Of a stretch of DNA of 64,000 bases, positions 35,201 to 44,084 are shown piece after piece. The stretch is taken from contig NC_092642.1 of the NCBI RefSeq assembly GCF_039555335.1, positions 62,289,776 to 62,353,775 on the forward strand. The letters run 5' to 3'. This stretch comes from Amphiura filiformis. Lineage: Eukaryota > Echinodermata > Ophiuroidea > Amphilepidida > Amphiuridae. The notes below the pieces were generated by a model. The model made no database searches and had not been told where the DNA came from. It saw nothing but the letters and a program-made list of their open reading frames with translations. The translations under genes and the position numbers were made by a program. Each line of letters starts with the position of its first letter. Position 1 is the stretch's first letter.

Positions 35201-38200
35201 ACATCCCCGTATACATGTGAATACCGGGGGTGTTTAAAGGGCAAAAGAGTGCGTACGAAAAATGAACAAATATCAGAGAATACCGGTTGACACTTAACCC
35301 GATCTTCAATAAATAACATTAATAAATAACCTGACTGATTGAATTTGCAACTAACATTGAATTAGGGGTTCATTCATAGGATTTCGGGCATGATCGCTCA
35401 AACACTCGTATAAATCAACGATATGCCCGAAATCCTATGAATGAACCCCGTTCATACATACCCAACATTCTGAACATTGTTCAAGTAGCAATTCAATACA
35501 AATAATACCTAGCGGGGGTGCAACACCCCCCCCCCCCGCTAGGTAATTTAAATGATAAGGGTTTACAAGTTTAAATAACATTTCAATATCATTTTCCTTC
35601 AAAAATTGGGAGAAAATGAATAGGCCAACTCAGCTCGGCCCATGAGGTCAACGGCCGGGAGTCAACGCGTTCATCTCATCTTTGCGCTTCGCGAGAGACG
35701 GGCGCGGTGACATGCGCGTGTAGGCCTACGCAAAACTAGCAAATCGTGGATCGCGTTAATTGGGTTCAAACTCTGCGTAACGCAGTTTGTTTAAATTCCC
35801 TGTGTAGGCTACTGGTCAACGGCTTAAGTCCAATCAGAAACGAGAGCAAGAGAACCCCGCTTTTAAAACTTCCGGGCACATTGATTCGTTTTATAGAGAT
35901 ACCGAAAAAACTAGATAAAAGACCCACCCGCGAAAAAAGTTTACCAAAATTGTTTTTAAACATTATTATAATCCTACATGTAGTATTTTTTCGTGAACTA
36001 TAAGTTCGCCGTTCGGCGTTGTGAAAACTCGCCGTTCGGCGTTGTGAAACTCGCCGTTTGGCGTGGTGAAACTCGACCAGGATAGCGTGCTTCTCGACCA
36101 GTATAGCGTGCCGCTCGACCAATATAGCGTGCTTCTCGACTAGTATAGCGGGCTTCTCGACCAGTATAGCGGGCTTCTCGACCAGTATAGCGGGCTTCTC
36201 GACCAGTATAGCGGGCTTCTTGACCAGTATAGCTGGCAAAACTCGCATTTATGAACGATGTGGCTTGCCATACCATTGCTCTGCAGAGCGCGCTCTCCTG
36301 AAAAACCCCATCTCGACAATATTGAAAAGCCTAGCCTAATTCATTTTATAATCATGCTCTATTCCATATATTTGATTCCCGGTGGAGCGAATCTGAGGTA
36401 GAAAAGAATTGGAGCAACGAATCCTTAAAATATGGAGCCCCACTAGACACCCCATACTAACTTACCAGAATAGCATTTATGCTCTCAAAGATACGTCCGT
36501 CAACCTGCACTTTGATAAAGTCATGGCGTGTCCAGTGTTGCTTAAATCCTTGTATTATGATCCCTGACACAATCTTCCCTAAACCAACATACACCTGCAC
36601 CCAAGGATTGGGATCGTCATTACGAGGCGCCCAATATAGAAGATGGTCTATTCTGGCTCTTTGTGCGCTGTCATACTGTTTATTAACGCCGCTAGAGTAG
36701 GAGATACTATAAGTTCCACGAGATGAAACAACAATTCTTCTGTCAGTGATATTGTGGGTATACATTCCTAGGGCATGCGGAGTTGTGCAGGCTAGAAGGA
36801 AACGAAAACAATATTTAGAAAAAATTATTCTCAACTAAATTTAGCTTTGGAACCGAATATAAATGTTTTATAAAGAATGCATGGATTTGTTATTTTTCTC
36901 ACCTGTGACCTGCTCACTAGTACATCTAGAGTGTTGATGTGTAACAGTCATATCTTCAGTTATCGTTGAGTCAGATTTCTCGACTACGGTCATGGTGGTA
37001 GTCTTAGGGCTAGTTTGTGTTATAGTGGTAGTCTTGGCGCTAGTTGCGGTGTTAGTGGTAGTCTTAGGGCTAGTTGCGGTGTTAGTGGTAGTCTTAGGGC
37101 TAGTTGCGGTCATTGTGGCAGTCTTAGTGGTAGTTGCGGTCTTAGTGGTAGTCCTAGGGCTAGTTGCGGTCAAGGGTGCAGTCTTATGGCTAGTTGTGGT
37201 CTTAGTGGTAGTCTTAGTGGTAGTTGCGGTCTTAGTGGTAGTCCTAGGGCTAGTGGCGGTCAAGGTGGTAGTCTTAGAGCTAGTTGCATCTGAAATTAAA
37301 TATTAGATAACACTTGTTAAAATGTTTTCTTGATGGGGGGGCAAGATAAAATTTCGAGGGCACAGACGAAAAAAATGCCCCCCCCCTGGCTACGCTACTG
37401 ATTGCACTGTATAAATAGGGGCGGACTAGCCTTTTGAGTCAGACGTGGCGAATTGTACTACTAAAACGGCCCTTCATCCTATTAGCCATTTACCATCCTC
37501 TGCACGTTAATCTACTCTTCGTCTTTGGCTGTCGATGGTTGCATTATACTGGCATCATTTTAGGGAAAATGCCATCGAAGGCCTATTATGCCTCGACAGT
37601 CAATTCAGTACAACATAGCCCATTTCTTACATTTATATCTAATAATTGTAACAATATGAATTTGTATTTGTAACAATATGAATTTATATTTATTCGTACC
37701 ACAAAATGAGAAAGTATCATATTGTACAGGCAAGATGTGCCGATACATTAAGCAAGAGAATAAAATAAAACAGGCGAGTAATATACAATGCGTTCCATGA
37801 GTGTTCGAAATTACGCATATGCCAATTTGGAATACTGATTTTTTACTTGTGATTAAGGCCAATAATAATAATTTAGCGGTTTAAACCTTTGATCACAAGG
37901 TTTAAACCGCTAAATTATGTTTAGTAAATTATGTTTACTACCAACACAGATGAACTTTTATGCCAATAATAATGTATATCAAAATGAAGGTTTTGTGTAT
38001 TTTTCCAGAAGAAAATTATGCACAAGGGCGAATGACACCCCGTATATCTAGCCTTGGGATCTCCACTATAGAACCCATACCATTCCTCTTGTGTGTCAGC
38101 TTTATTTGTCTCATATTTTGAGTTCAATCATAGCTAGGTCGTACTTCCCTCCAAAGTTACCGTGCACAAAGTTACTGAACTCAATTAGAAACGTTAAGAA

Positions 38201-40186
38201 GCAAATTCATGTCGACGCGTAGCGTCTAACATTGAATTAAACATAATGTAAAAAACACTTAGACTTTACGGAAACAAATCTCAAACAATCACGATTTTAA
38301 CCTTGTAACTTAAAGGAGGATTTCGTGATCCTAGCATCCTCTTTTTATGACATTTTTCAGTAGATATCTACGAAAAAAGCTTATTACCAAAATTTCAGTT
38401 GATTCCGATTTTGCGTTTGTGATTTATACATGATTATGTGTATTACACTGCTCCATATAGCCACTGTTATAATTTCGTATACCAGAACGAAAGTTAAATT
38501 TGACGATATCTTTGCTAAACGAATTAACCTGCAAGAAATTTTTGTACATAAACATTATGTAGACAGAGGTTTCCAGTGGTATAAAAAATCTAAATTTTTA
38601 AAGAATTGTGGGGGAGGGGAGGCTGTTGATCACGAAATGCCCTTCTAAGTAAAAATGAAGAATTGCAAAACAAATACGATTATAAATAATTTTAAACTTA
38701 GATAAAGCTGGAAAGTGCAATAAAACTTACTTTTATCTTTACAACCCAATAATTGTCTTAAAATGTCTGGTTCATCATTGTTGACGAATTGCAATGGATT
38801 ATCGGTATAGAAACGCTTTTCCAATCTCTCCTGTGATATGGTATTTATTCCCCCAAACCGTATCTTGGTACACGTACACCGGTCAACGCCGGTGTCCGCT
38901 AAGAACCACCGCAGCTTGTTGCCTTGATTGGGATCTGGTTGTTGGCTGATGTAGCACACAATTGCGTTACATGTATAGAGCGATAAACTAAACACTGGAA
39001 AAAAAAGAAAGAAAAATGCACTATTCCAAAAAAGAAGAAGCTAACAACAAACCACAACAATACCAAACAACAAATTGTGATTTGTAATTACAACTTGGAC
39101 TTTATTTTATATCGTCAGCCTGCGATGCTAATTGCCTAAGTCATTTTTTTGTAATTTTGAGAACAAAGAACAAAATGTGGTTCAAGCATGCATCAGTATA
39201 CGTAACCACCCTAATTATTACGGATTATTCCCTTTCATTTGTATCATTATCACCTGTTTTTGTGCAAAGATTGGTGAATAAATATGTTTAAATGCATGCT
39301 TGAACCATATTTTGCAGTTTGTTCTTAAAATTACAAAAAATTACTTGGGCAATTAGCGTAGCAGTCTGACGATATTTTGTTGTTGTACACCCTCTCAGAA
39401 CACCCGAGCTGCAGCTTGCTACTGTTGCATAATTTATATTTTGTTACCTTTTTCCCCAATTCTAATACAATAATGTGAAAAAGAAGAAATTGACTGTAAC
39501 ATTATTTTTTGCTCTAAATAATAGAGGACATATGGATATTTCATACATGTGAACAGTGAACAAAAATCATATCATATTGTGGTGAAATTTGGGCTAAAAC
39601 ATGCTTTTTTCAAAAAGTTTCAAAATTTTTAAACCTAAATATGGCCATTTTTATTTTATATTTTTGGAGCGAAAATGTAATTTATTTGACATAGAAATGT
39701 ATATCAACGTATTGAGCTGGATATGTTTGCATTAAAAAAGTTACAGAGACATATTTCTGTGACCCATAGGTTTTGACCTATGACCTGCAGAAAACCACAA
39801 GCCATTGAGGTATCACAATACGCAGAACAAAATTCTCCATCCATCCAGGGAAGTGCAAATCAAACACTTTCCTTGGTAAGTTAGTTTTAGTGTCGTTCAA
39901 AAATTGCTTTTGTTTTAAGTTTTTTGAGCTCAGCATACTATAAAAGTAAAATGATTTAATTTCGCGTAGGTTGGCATTTTACGAATAATTTGAAATAAAG
40001 CTTTTAGGGTACTGAATTCTGTATAGATGACTTCATGATAACAAATCTAATTGATGTATTGTTACTTTCTATATGAAAACAGTTTCAAAATCATGCAAGC
40101 TTCTGTCACAAATAAATATATTAAATTGAGTACATACCAATTATGGTGATAACGGTAGAAAACATTCGTCTGCAAAACATATTCAT
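23329..40186 (-). CDS. Copy 2: secreted stalked double F5/8C gene, complete
   Basis: Seven exons: 40186-40138, 38994-38731, 37289-36903, 36791-36466, 32273-32078, 24696-24410 and 23472-23329. Together they make 1653 bp, 550 residues plus a stop, with every junction canonical GT-AG and the frame open throughout. Order of parts: signal peptide (MNMFCRRMFSTVITII from exon 1, VFSLSLYTCNAIVC from exon 2), a conserved domain of about 75 residues with a CTC motif, a Thr-rich stalk of about 128 residues, F5/8C domain A and F5/8C domain B. Predicted extracellular, probably a lectin-like binding protein; the ligand is unknown. The gene is large because introns 4 and 5 hold many transposons. Start choice: the first ATG gives two extra residues, while the second ATG matches the start in copy 0. 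Confidence 0.85.
24410..24696 (-). CDS. Copy 2 exon: F5/8C domain B, N-terminal half
   Basis: This 287-bp exon (phase 1 to 0) encodes ACVKPLGMESEGIKDSQIFV, a polar insertion (SNSNGGTPNNKN) that copies 1 and 3 lack, then WIKVYFNDPVNISGIIIQGF and WVKHCTIEVENST. WVKHCTIEV is shared with copy 4, whereas copies 1 and 3 have WVERCIIEA. Confidence 0.9.
24955..25021. repeat. (TATAA)n microsatellite, left part
   Basis: Pentanucleotide array directly abutting the inverted-repeat element at 25022. A matching array resumes on its far side at 25949. Confidence 0.9.
25022..25943. mobile_element. Inverted-repeat transposon, AAGGGTTC family, copy 1
   Basis: The ends are AAGGGTTCACAAAAAGTAAC and its inverted counterpart. 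They are followed inward by CTCCCCCTAAAATTACAAAA and, further in, by more inverted similarity (CAAATCAACGAAATG). A second copy at 44140-45334 shows a TA target. No transposase is recognisable. It lies within a TATAA array that continues on both sides. Confidence 0.7.
25949..26022. repeat. (TATAA)n microsatellite, right part
   Basis: Same pentanucleotide as at 24955-25021. The two were probably one array before the transposon inserted. Confidence 0.9.
26148..26207. repeat. (TAAA)n microsatellite
   Basis: About 15 units of AAAT/TAAA. The sequence that follows, 26280-26640, is GC-rich with many CGCG and GCGTACGC-like words. Similar words occur near 33290-33390, 45420-45470 and 58810-58860, suggesting a dispersed repeat, but its limits cannot be set. 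Confidence 0.85.
26660..27204. other. Intron sequence of copy 2, nothing recognised
   Basis: Apart from a TTTTGGTTTTGG run near 26685-26706, no feature is seen. Confidence 0.4.
27205..27440 (+). repeat. Purine-rich low-complexity tract
   Basis: GA repeats, G runs, GT repeats and GGGTAAGG units follow one another for over 200 bases, nearly all purine on the plus strand. Such tracts can form triplex or G-quadruplex structures. Open frames here on both strands are composition artefacts. A C run follows at 27541-27552. Confidence 0.75.
27555..28345. other. Intron sequence of copy 2, nothing recognised
   Basis: No exon or element identified. A short direct duplication (CGGGGACACCGCAGT-like) lies at about 28199-28235. 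Confidence 0.35.
28346..28571. repeat. Long (TATAA)n microsatellite
   Basis: About 225 bases of TATAA pentanucleotide with a few phase slips and TATCA variants. It is the third such array in this intron and ends 45 bases before the mariner element. Confidence 0.9.
28617..29616 (-). mobile_element. Degenerate mariner-like element with long inverted ends
   Basis: Exactly 1000 bp lie between TA dinucleotides at 28615-28616 and 29617-29618. The ends are CAGGGTGTCCC, and the inverted arms extend for about 180 bp each (both contain the GAGGGCGCAATGAGGGGCC region and TTGATCAACTTTT). The interior encodes a transposase C-terminal remnant on the minus strand. Long arms plus an interior too short for a full transposase indicate a non-autonomous derivative. 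Confidence 0.8.
29175..29405 (-). pseudogene. Mariner-type transposase C-terminal remnant
   Basis: HAVEWPARSPDLTPLDFF at residues 6-23 is the conserved block around the last catalytic acidic residue (the D in SPD-TPLDF) of mariner-type DDE transposases. The rest of the catalytic domain is missing: only about 76 residues are open, and the C-terminal part is poorly conserved. It cannot be active. Confidence 0.75.
29892..30088. mobile_element. Palindromic MITE, family GGCTATTCC, copy 2
   Basis: The ends GGCTATTCCAGTTGAAATCC and complementary GGATTTCAACTGGAATAGTC match the copies at 6935 and 43217. The interior is diverged, with a short internal insertion near the left end. Confidence 0.7.
30333..30982. 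mobile_element. Non-autonomous element, ends TACCCAGCAAACACAAAA
   Basis: The inverted ends TACCCAGCAAACACAAAAAC and complementary CGTTTTGTGTTTGCTGGGTA enclose about 650 bp packed with AAACGTTTT words and inverted subrepeats. A partial internal end (CCCAGCAAACACAGAAATG) at 30578 suggests nesting or internal duplication. It is non-coding. No clear target duplication was found. Confidence 0.65.
30983..32077. other. Intron sequence of copy 2 next to the domain A exon
   Basis: No exon recognised. Two segments share GATTGGCTAG words (30150-30170 and 31340-31355). The last 80 bases before 32077 resemble the matching intron edge of copies 1 and 3 (ATCTTAACTAAACG-like). Confidence 0.35.
32078..32273 (-). 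CDS. Copy 2 exon: F5/8C domain A, C-terminal half
   Basis: This 196-bp exon (phase 0 to 1) encodes DSAWTDDPASHTTLMFEKQV, SVIRVQPQDC and RIEILGCENIQEC. Length and phases match copies 1 and 3 exactly. Donor GTAAGT; acceptor TTATAG. Confidence 0.9.
32489..33578. mobile_element. TTAA-flanked inverted-repeat element
   Basis: It is flanked by TTAA at 32485-32488 and 33579-33582. The ends are GGCGGCTGTGTACTC and CGCGGCTGTGTACTC read inwards. The interior of about 1.06 kb is AT-rich with no recognisable transposase. The TTAA target suggests piggyBac-type mobilisation. It occupies the domain A intron of copy 2. Confidence 0.6.
33603..34099. mobile_element. CACTG-ended element rich in GAGTC motifs
   Basis: The left end is CACTGATAGCCAGAATGGAG and the complementary right end is CACTGAAAGCCAAACTTGAG, both continuing into TGACTCT. 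GACTC or GAGTC recurs more than a dozen times in the subterminal regions on both strands, a pattern seen where transposase binds repeated subterminal sites. CACTA/EnSpm-type elements begin CACT(A/G), but no 3-bp target duplication could be confirmed. Confidence 0.5.
34135..36270. mobile_element. Transposon with subterminal 21-bp repeat arrays
   Basis: The ends share TGGCAAGCCACAT in inverted orientation, and TACCATTG flanks both sides (34127-34134 and 36271-36278), a probable 8-bp target duplication of hAT type. Inside each end lie two arrays: a unit of about 20-21 bp like TACTGGTCGAGAAGCACGC, and a 21-bp unit containing CGCCGAACGGCGAG. The arrays are mirror images. Repeated frames such as KHAILVE and GRVSPRR come from the arrays, not from a gene. 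The 1.6-kb centre has no recognised transposase. Confidence 0.6.
35365..35449. repeat. Hairpin with perfect 27-bp arms
   Basis: Arms at 35365-35391 and 35423-35449 are exact complements (starting GGGGTTCATTCATAGG) around a 31-base loop. It lies inside the 34135-36270 transposon. Another hairpin follows at 35506-35545 (TACCTAGCGGGGGTG against its complement, with an expanded C run). Confidence 0.75.
36466..36791 (-). CDS. Copy 2 exon: F5/8C domain A, N-terminal half
   Basis: This 326-bp exon (phase 1 to 0) encodes ACTTPHALGMYTHNITDRRI, SSRGTY, YWAPRNDDPNPWVQVYVGLG and VSGIIIQGFKQHWTRHDF. The usual LGMES is LGMYT here. NIT is a possible N-glycosylation site. Confidence 0.92.
36903..37289 (-). 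CDS. Copy 2 exon: long Thr-rich mucin-like stalk
   Basis: This 387-bp exon (phase 1 to 1, 128 codons) is made of about eleven copies of a 30-bp unit coding for a TATSPKTTTN-type decapeptide, with variants such as TATTTKTTTK. It ends in a non-repetitive tail (SDSTITEDMTVTHQHSRC) conserved across copies. Thr makes up about half the residues, so dense O-glycosylation and an extended rod are expected. The plus strand across this exon is also open because the unit is a multiple of three; I regard that as an artefact. Confidence 0.88.
37335..37402 (-). mobile_element. hAT-like terminal fragment
   Basis: Read on the minus strand it starts CAGTAGCGTAGCCAGGGGGG and continues with GGGCATTTTTTTCG, the form of many hAT ends. 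No opposite end or 8-bp duplication was found, so it is a relic. It lies in the intron between exon 2 and the stalk exon of copy 2. Confidence 0.4.
37403..38730. other. Intron of copy 2 between exon 2 and the stalk exon
   Basis: The only clear structure is the palindrome at 37868-37918. A tandem AACAATATGAATTT repeat occurs twice near 37650-37690. Short open frames show no family resemblance. Confidence 0.35.
37868..37918. repeat. 51-bp near-perfect palindrome
   Basis: The 22-base arms (ATAATTTAGCGGTTTAAACC and on to TT, then its exact complement) surround a 7-base spacer TGATCAC. Such a short spacer favours cruciform or hairpin formation. It is followed by a direct repeat of TAAATTATGTTTA. 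Whether it is a MITE relic or a binding site is unknown. Confidence 0.8.
38731..38994 (-). CDS. Copy 2 exon 2: end of signal peptide plus conserved N-terminal domain
   Basis: This 264-bp exon (phase 1 to 1) encodes VFSLSLYTCNAIVC, which completes the signal peptide, then about 75 residues with QQPDPNQGNKLRWFLADT, RCTCTKIRFGG, LEKRFYTDNPLQFVNND and a final Cys (LLGCKDK). The matching exon in copy 3 has identical length. I do not recognise the family. Conserved cysteines suggest one or two disulfides in a secreted module. Confidence 0.85.
38995..40137. other. First intron of copy 2
   Basis: An inverted relationship exists between about 39120-39330 and 39170-39380 (CTTGAACCATATTTTGCAGT against ACAAAATGTGGTTCAAGCATG), probably a small palindromic MITE centred near 39250. 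The rest is AT-rich and unassigned. Confidence 0.4.
40138..40186 (-). CDS. Copy 2 exon 1: signal peptide start
   Basis: The exon encodes MNMFCRRMFSTVITII and ends in phase 1 at a GTATGT donor. Joined to exon 2 it gives a hydrophobic stretch of about 15 residues after a short basic N-terminus, a typical signal peptide. Closely similar to exon 1 of copy 0. Confidence 0.8.
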
Positions 40187-40995
40187 TCGCTTTTGAACTT
40201 CTGTAGATATAGATGATGCTGAGAGCTAAATAAAGATTCCAGAAAGACCAGATGTCGATATCCGATGTAGATAATAGACAATGCTATGTTACATCATTGT
40301 TAGTTGGTTTAAAATGGCTAAGCAGTATCAAGATTATCACCTATACAAGCAACTGCAACGATGACGTCAAATTAATTCCGATGAATAATAAAACTTTTTA
40401 GTTAAAACAGTTTGTTTTCAGTAAAACTGTACAAAATCGCGACTCTCAAACGCAGTACGCAGGTATGATATGGAATATACACATACCTTGCCTCCGTATG
40501 ATTCATTGGTTTACATATTGCGTCAAGGGAATAGCGGCACAGTGTTATGCAAGATTGGGCTGACGATTTTTCTATCATAGAAGTAAACGAATACGACGCA
40601 ATGTGGGTGTCTTCCTGCCTTGCTTGTCGGGTTTTATTTTTGTATGTAGAAACCAATGGATACGATACGAATTGGGCGTATTTTAAGAATTTTTTGTCAG
40701 TGACCATGGTGACATATAGTACTCGTCTCGCATATTCACATTGATAAAGGAAATGTAATAGGCTTACCTCAAACCGTCTGACCTATTTTGTACCATTAAT
40801 GTCGTTTTATTAGTTGATCATTATGGATGATTAATTTGACGCATTGAAATTTGTGCCATTTATATCGTTTTATTAATTGATCATTACGGATGATTAATTT
40901 GAGGCATTGAAATTCTTTCAGAAATGACAATGACATAATGTAGGCTGAACAAGTAATCTATTACACAGCACCCAAGTAATCTATTACACAGCACC
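40187..40995 (-). promoter_or_regulatory. Upstream region of copy 2, conserved with copy 0
   Basis: The blocks listed for 614-1210 recur here. On the minus strand a TTTATTTAGCTC run near 40230 is a possible TATA-like element. Two blocks are tandemly duplicated only in this copy: about 65 bp at 40790-40915 (GATGATTAATTTGA twice) and 22 bp at 40948-40993 (AAGTAATCTATTACACAGCA twice). Open frames here are not supported as genes. Confidence 0.35.
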
Positions 40996-41266
40996 CCCAT
41001 GGACAAAACCTGATGAAAGTGCAATAGGTCATGTGTCATAAACTGGGGTACCTTAGTGTTACAAAGTACAAAATGAAATGTTTCAAAATTAAAAATTGGG
41101 GGTACAACACCTCCACCCTTCGCAGTCCGTGTTACAAAATATGGGTCAGTAGTTTTAGTTTCGCTTTGCCGGTGTGCTATGAATATAAAAAACACTTCTA
41201 AAAGACATACTATGTATACATCAATAAAATTTCTGAAAAGAGGATTTAATTCATAATAAAAAAAAT

Positions 41267-41450
41267 ATATAAAAACGACCTATCCCACATTTGGGTTATT
41301 TTGAGAAAATAGGCCTTTTTGTGCGAATTTTCAATACAATACATAACAATTTCACATCTTAAAACACTGATTCATGTTTGTAATAATGACCTTTGGTGAC
41401 AGCAGCGCCCTCTATTTTTACCAAAATGTGGGATAGGTCGTTCTTATATT
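41267..41450. mobile_element. MITE with ACGACCTATCCCACATTT ends
   Basis: The inverted ends AACGACCTATCCCACATTT lie at 41274-41292 and 41423-41442. The match extends outward through ATATAA-AACGACC on both sides. The interior contains AGCAGCGCCCTCTA, common in marine-invertebrate MITEs. It is absent from the paralogous site after 4380. Confidence 0.6.
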
Positions 41451-41534
41451 GAGCCCCTCAATTAAGAAGACTGTTACACGAAGTAACCGTACCTTGAGGT
41501 TGATTGATAAACTAAGACTCTTCCAGATCTTTGA

Positions 41535-41985
41535 CATACTCTGAGTTGTTGTCCTTGCCATAGCTAATCTCAGATGTGCTATCACCTTTGTTGCCTATCA
41601 TTGAACCCAGGTATTCAAATTGTTTAACCTTCTCGATATTTTTACCATCTATCAAAAAGTCCTCTCAAGTTCCAGCAGTTCTTCTCTACTGCTGGATATT
41701 GGGGTGGTATCATCAGTATAGCGTAGATTTGTGATACTGCTACCGCCAAATTTGACTCCACCAGTAAACCCGTCCAAAGCTTCTCTCATGATGTCTTCTG
41801 AATAAACGTTAAACAGGTTTGGTGACAATATGCAGCCCTGTCTCAGCCCTCTTCCAATCTTGAACCATTCGGTATCTCTATTACTTGTCCTGACTGCAGA
41901 TTCCTGGTCCTCATATTGTTGACTAATAAGATCAATAATGTAACCAGGGAATCCCATCCTTCTCATTAGTATGCAAAATTCAAAA
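41535..41985 (-). pseudogene. LINE reverse transcriptase fragment
   Basis: The minus strand encodes part of the palm: GRGLRQGCILSPNLFNVYSE, EDIMREA and NLRYTDDTTPISSS. The catalytic YADD appears as YTDD. After a frame change it continues with DGKNIEKVKQFEYLGSMIGN, the next conserved block, and the sequence between the two blocks is deleted. The style resembles RTE- or L1-like LINEs rather than the CR1/Jockey-like LINE at 47866-50900. Non-functional. Confidence 0.65.
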
Positions 41986-42086
41986 ATTGCTAGGGTGTTG
42001 GTGAAAATATTGTGGAATAAAGCAAAGTCGCTCAATAACAATAAGGTTACATACGAGTTCAAAATAAAATTCATATTAAACTAAAC

Positions 42087-42430
42087 GTGACTTCTCTCTA
42101 GTCCGAATGGTCGCTGTCCGAAGGTTCTCTAGTCCGAAGAGTCGCTAGTCCGAAAACCAAATTAAGTTCGCTAATCCGAAGGTTCTCTAGTCCGAATATA
42201 GAATAAGAGTTAGGGTTAGGGTAAGTGTTAGTGTTAGGCTTAGCAAGCTTTATTCTATATTCGGGCTAGAGAACCTTATTTATTATTTGGACTAGCGAAC
42301 CCGATATTCCGACTGGTGAACCCTTTTCAGAGTTCGGACTAGCGAATGGTAAATTACGTTTTCGGACTAGCGAACCTTCGGACTAAGGAGCCTTCGGACT
42401 AGGGAAACTTCGGACTAGAGAGTTGTCCCC
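42087..42430. mobile_element. Foldback element with CTAGTCCGAA repeats and TTAGGG-like core
   Basis: The element is flanked by AAACTAAAC at 42078-42086 and 42431-42439. The uninterrupted site in the copy 1 flank (near 6309-6317) carries it once. Inverted ends share CTCTCTAGTCCGAA. Each arm repeats CTAGTCCGAA or CTAGCGAACC words many times, so the arms pair extensively, including GAATATAGAATAA against TTATTCTATATTC. The loop contains AGGGTTAGGGTAAGTGTTAG. Non-coding. Confidence 0.7.
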
Positions 42431-43931
42431 AAACTAAACCCGATTTGCAAACTATGCAAAATCTTTCTTCCCGAGACACACCTTCGTTCCTACCAACCTC
42501 AATTTTTATATTCAACATGCCAAGCATTAATTTTGACAGAATTATTTTTAACAAGCAATCTTCTTTAAATAATAGCAATCGATGTGCGAATGGCAAATAA
42601 ACACTTTTTGCTCATGAACACCTGAATACGTCAAACACTTCTGAGGGCAAGGCAAGCAATGATCATGACTGACGAACTACGGGAGCTTAATCCCCTTGCC
42701 CGTTGAATTTGTTTATAAACTTCATTTCGCAAACTGAACTTTTGTACGCCATGAGCACACATAAATAAATATAAGCTTAAAAATTATTTTAACCTAATTC
42801 AGTCATTAATTTTCAACAACATATGGGGTGTTTTGTTCCCAAACCAGACTTATTGGTAAATAATTGCACCAATTGCTCGTTCCGACCGGTAACGATGCGC
42901 AATACCATATTAACCGTAAGTTAAGTGTTATTATTTGAGTACTCTTCCAATGATCATACTTGATAGACCTACTGCCAAGCGATAACTAAGGATGCATTTT
43001 AAGGGCTTCTTTTCTATCAAACTTGCAATCTTATCCTCGCAATCGATGCCAATCCCCATTTTCCTGTTAAATGTCGTGACATTGCCACCATTTGCCATCT
43101 TTTTGGTACAAGATATCCAGCTTACTGGGTCTTTCTTAAAATCCCTAAAAACTTTTTGCAAGTTTACTCTTACAATGAACTCTTTTTACCATTGTCGCCC
43201 ATGAACACCAAAATGGGGCATTCCAGTTGGTATCCACACACCCCCTATGCAATAGATGACCTTAATCGTCCACACAGTGAGTGTGAATTTCAAATGCAGT
43301 TACCTGAATAGGCGATTCCATTTGAAATCTACATTCCCCATATGGGAGATTAAGGTCATTTTTTTATAGGAGTGTATGGATTTAAACTGAAAATATCTAT
43401 ATAATGGGACTAGTGGAATTTCAAACTGTTCCTTAAACCGATGTTAAGCTCTCCAAAGAAAACTCACTTTTTCAGGTTGACAATTTTTCAGATTCATGTT
43501 TTCCTCATGTTTCTTGTTCCATATTTGCTCTCGTTTTTGTCAATTTTTGTTTTTGATATTTTAAACACTGGTTAGGTAATACATGTGTGCAAGTTGTGCC
43601 GTGTAATTTTGGAAGGAGTACTTTTTTTTAGTGAAAATGCATATTTTTGGCCATCGACCTTCGAATTGACCAACTTTGGTTAAAATCTAACAAATCATAT
43701 GGCTATAATGGCTCATTATGTGATTGACAGAATAAAAACTGCAGAGAAACAGACCCTTAAATGCTACACCTTGACTAAGGAAAAAATATCAAATTAACAT
43801 TTACAATATTCTATTTTACACACCTTACACTATGTCGTATCCTTTTTAAAACTCTCTTGTTATATTTACATGACCATCTTTACAAATAAATACATTTTCT
43901 ACTTGTGTGACTTTAATGTAAAGGCACACAG
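42431..43931. other. 3' flank of copy 3, paralogous to 6300-7672
   Basis: It aligns with the sequence downstream of copy 1, including the MITE at 43217. Minus-strand frames such as 42931-43161 correspond to 6625-6864 in the other flank but differ by indels, so no gene is called. Confidence 0.5.
43217..43397. mobile_element. Palindromic MITE, family GGCTATTCC, copy 3
   Basis: It occupies the paralogous position to the copy at 6935-7115. The left end has degenerated to GGCATTCCAGTTGGTATCC and the right end is also eroded. Confidence 0.65.
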
Positions 43932-44084
43932 TTATCCTGACATGCATGGTCCTAGTATTTCCATTCTCAATTTGCAATAGTTACCAGGGCAAACAGTGGG
44001 TGTTACTATGATGTAGCTGGTTTCCACCGGTTCTTCAAAGATAATGCTGACAGGTGCGTCCCCATCAAAGTTGGCTTCAAACTC
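43932..44084 (-). CDS. Copy 3 terminal exon: F5/8C domain B, C-terminal half
   Basis: The exon encodes EFEANFDGDAPVSIIFEEPV, YIIVTPTVCPGNYC and RMEILGPCMSG, then TAA. Length is identical to copy 1, with only a few residue differences (for example CPGNYC against CHGGYC). Confidence 0.88.
   Translation of the reverse strand, partial: EFEANFDGDAPVSIIFEEPVETSYIIVTPTVCPGNYCKLRMEILGPCMSG

Noticed and set aside
36992-37306. Long Val/Leu-rich and Ser/Gly-rich open frames on the plus strand across the copy 2 stalk exon (also 51790-52197)
   Set aside because: They are antisense reflections of a 30-bp coding repeat whose length is a multiple of three. The minus-strand frame is supported by splice sites and paralogy.
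42183-42245. Interstitial telomere from a chromosome fusion
   Set aside because: Only two TTAGGG-like units are present, and they lie in the loop of a small mobile element with a target duplication.
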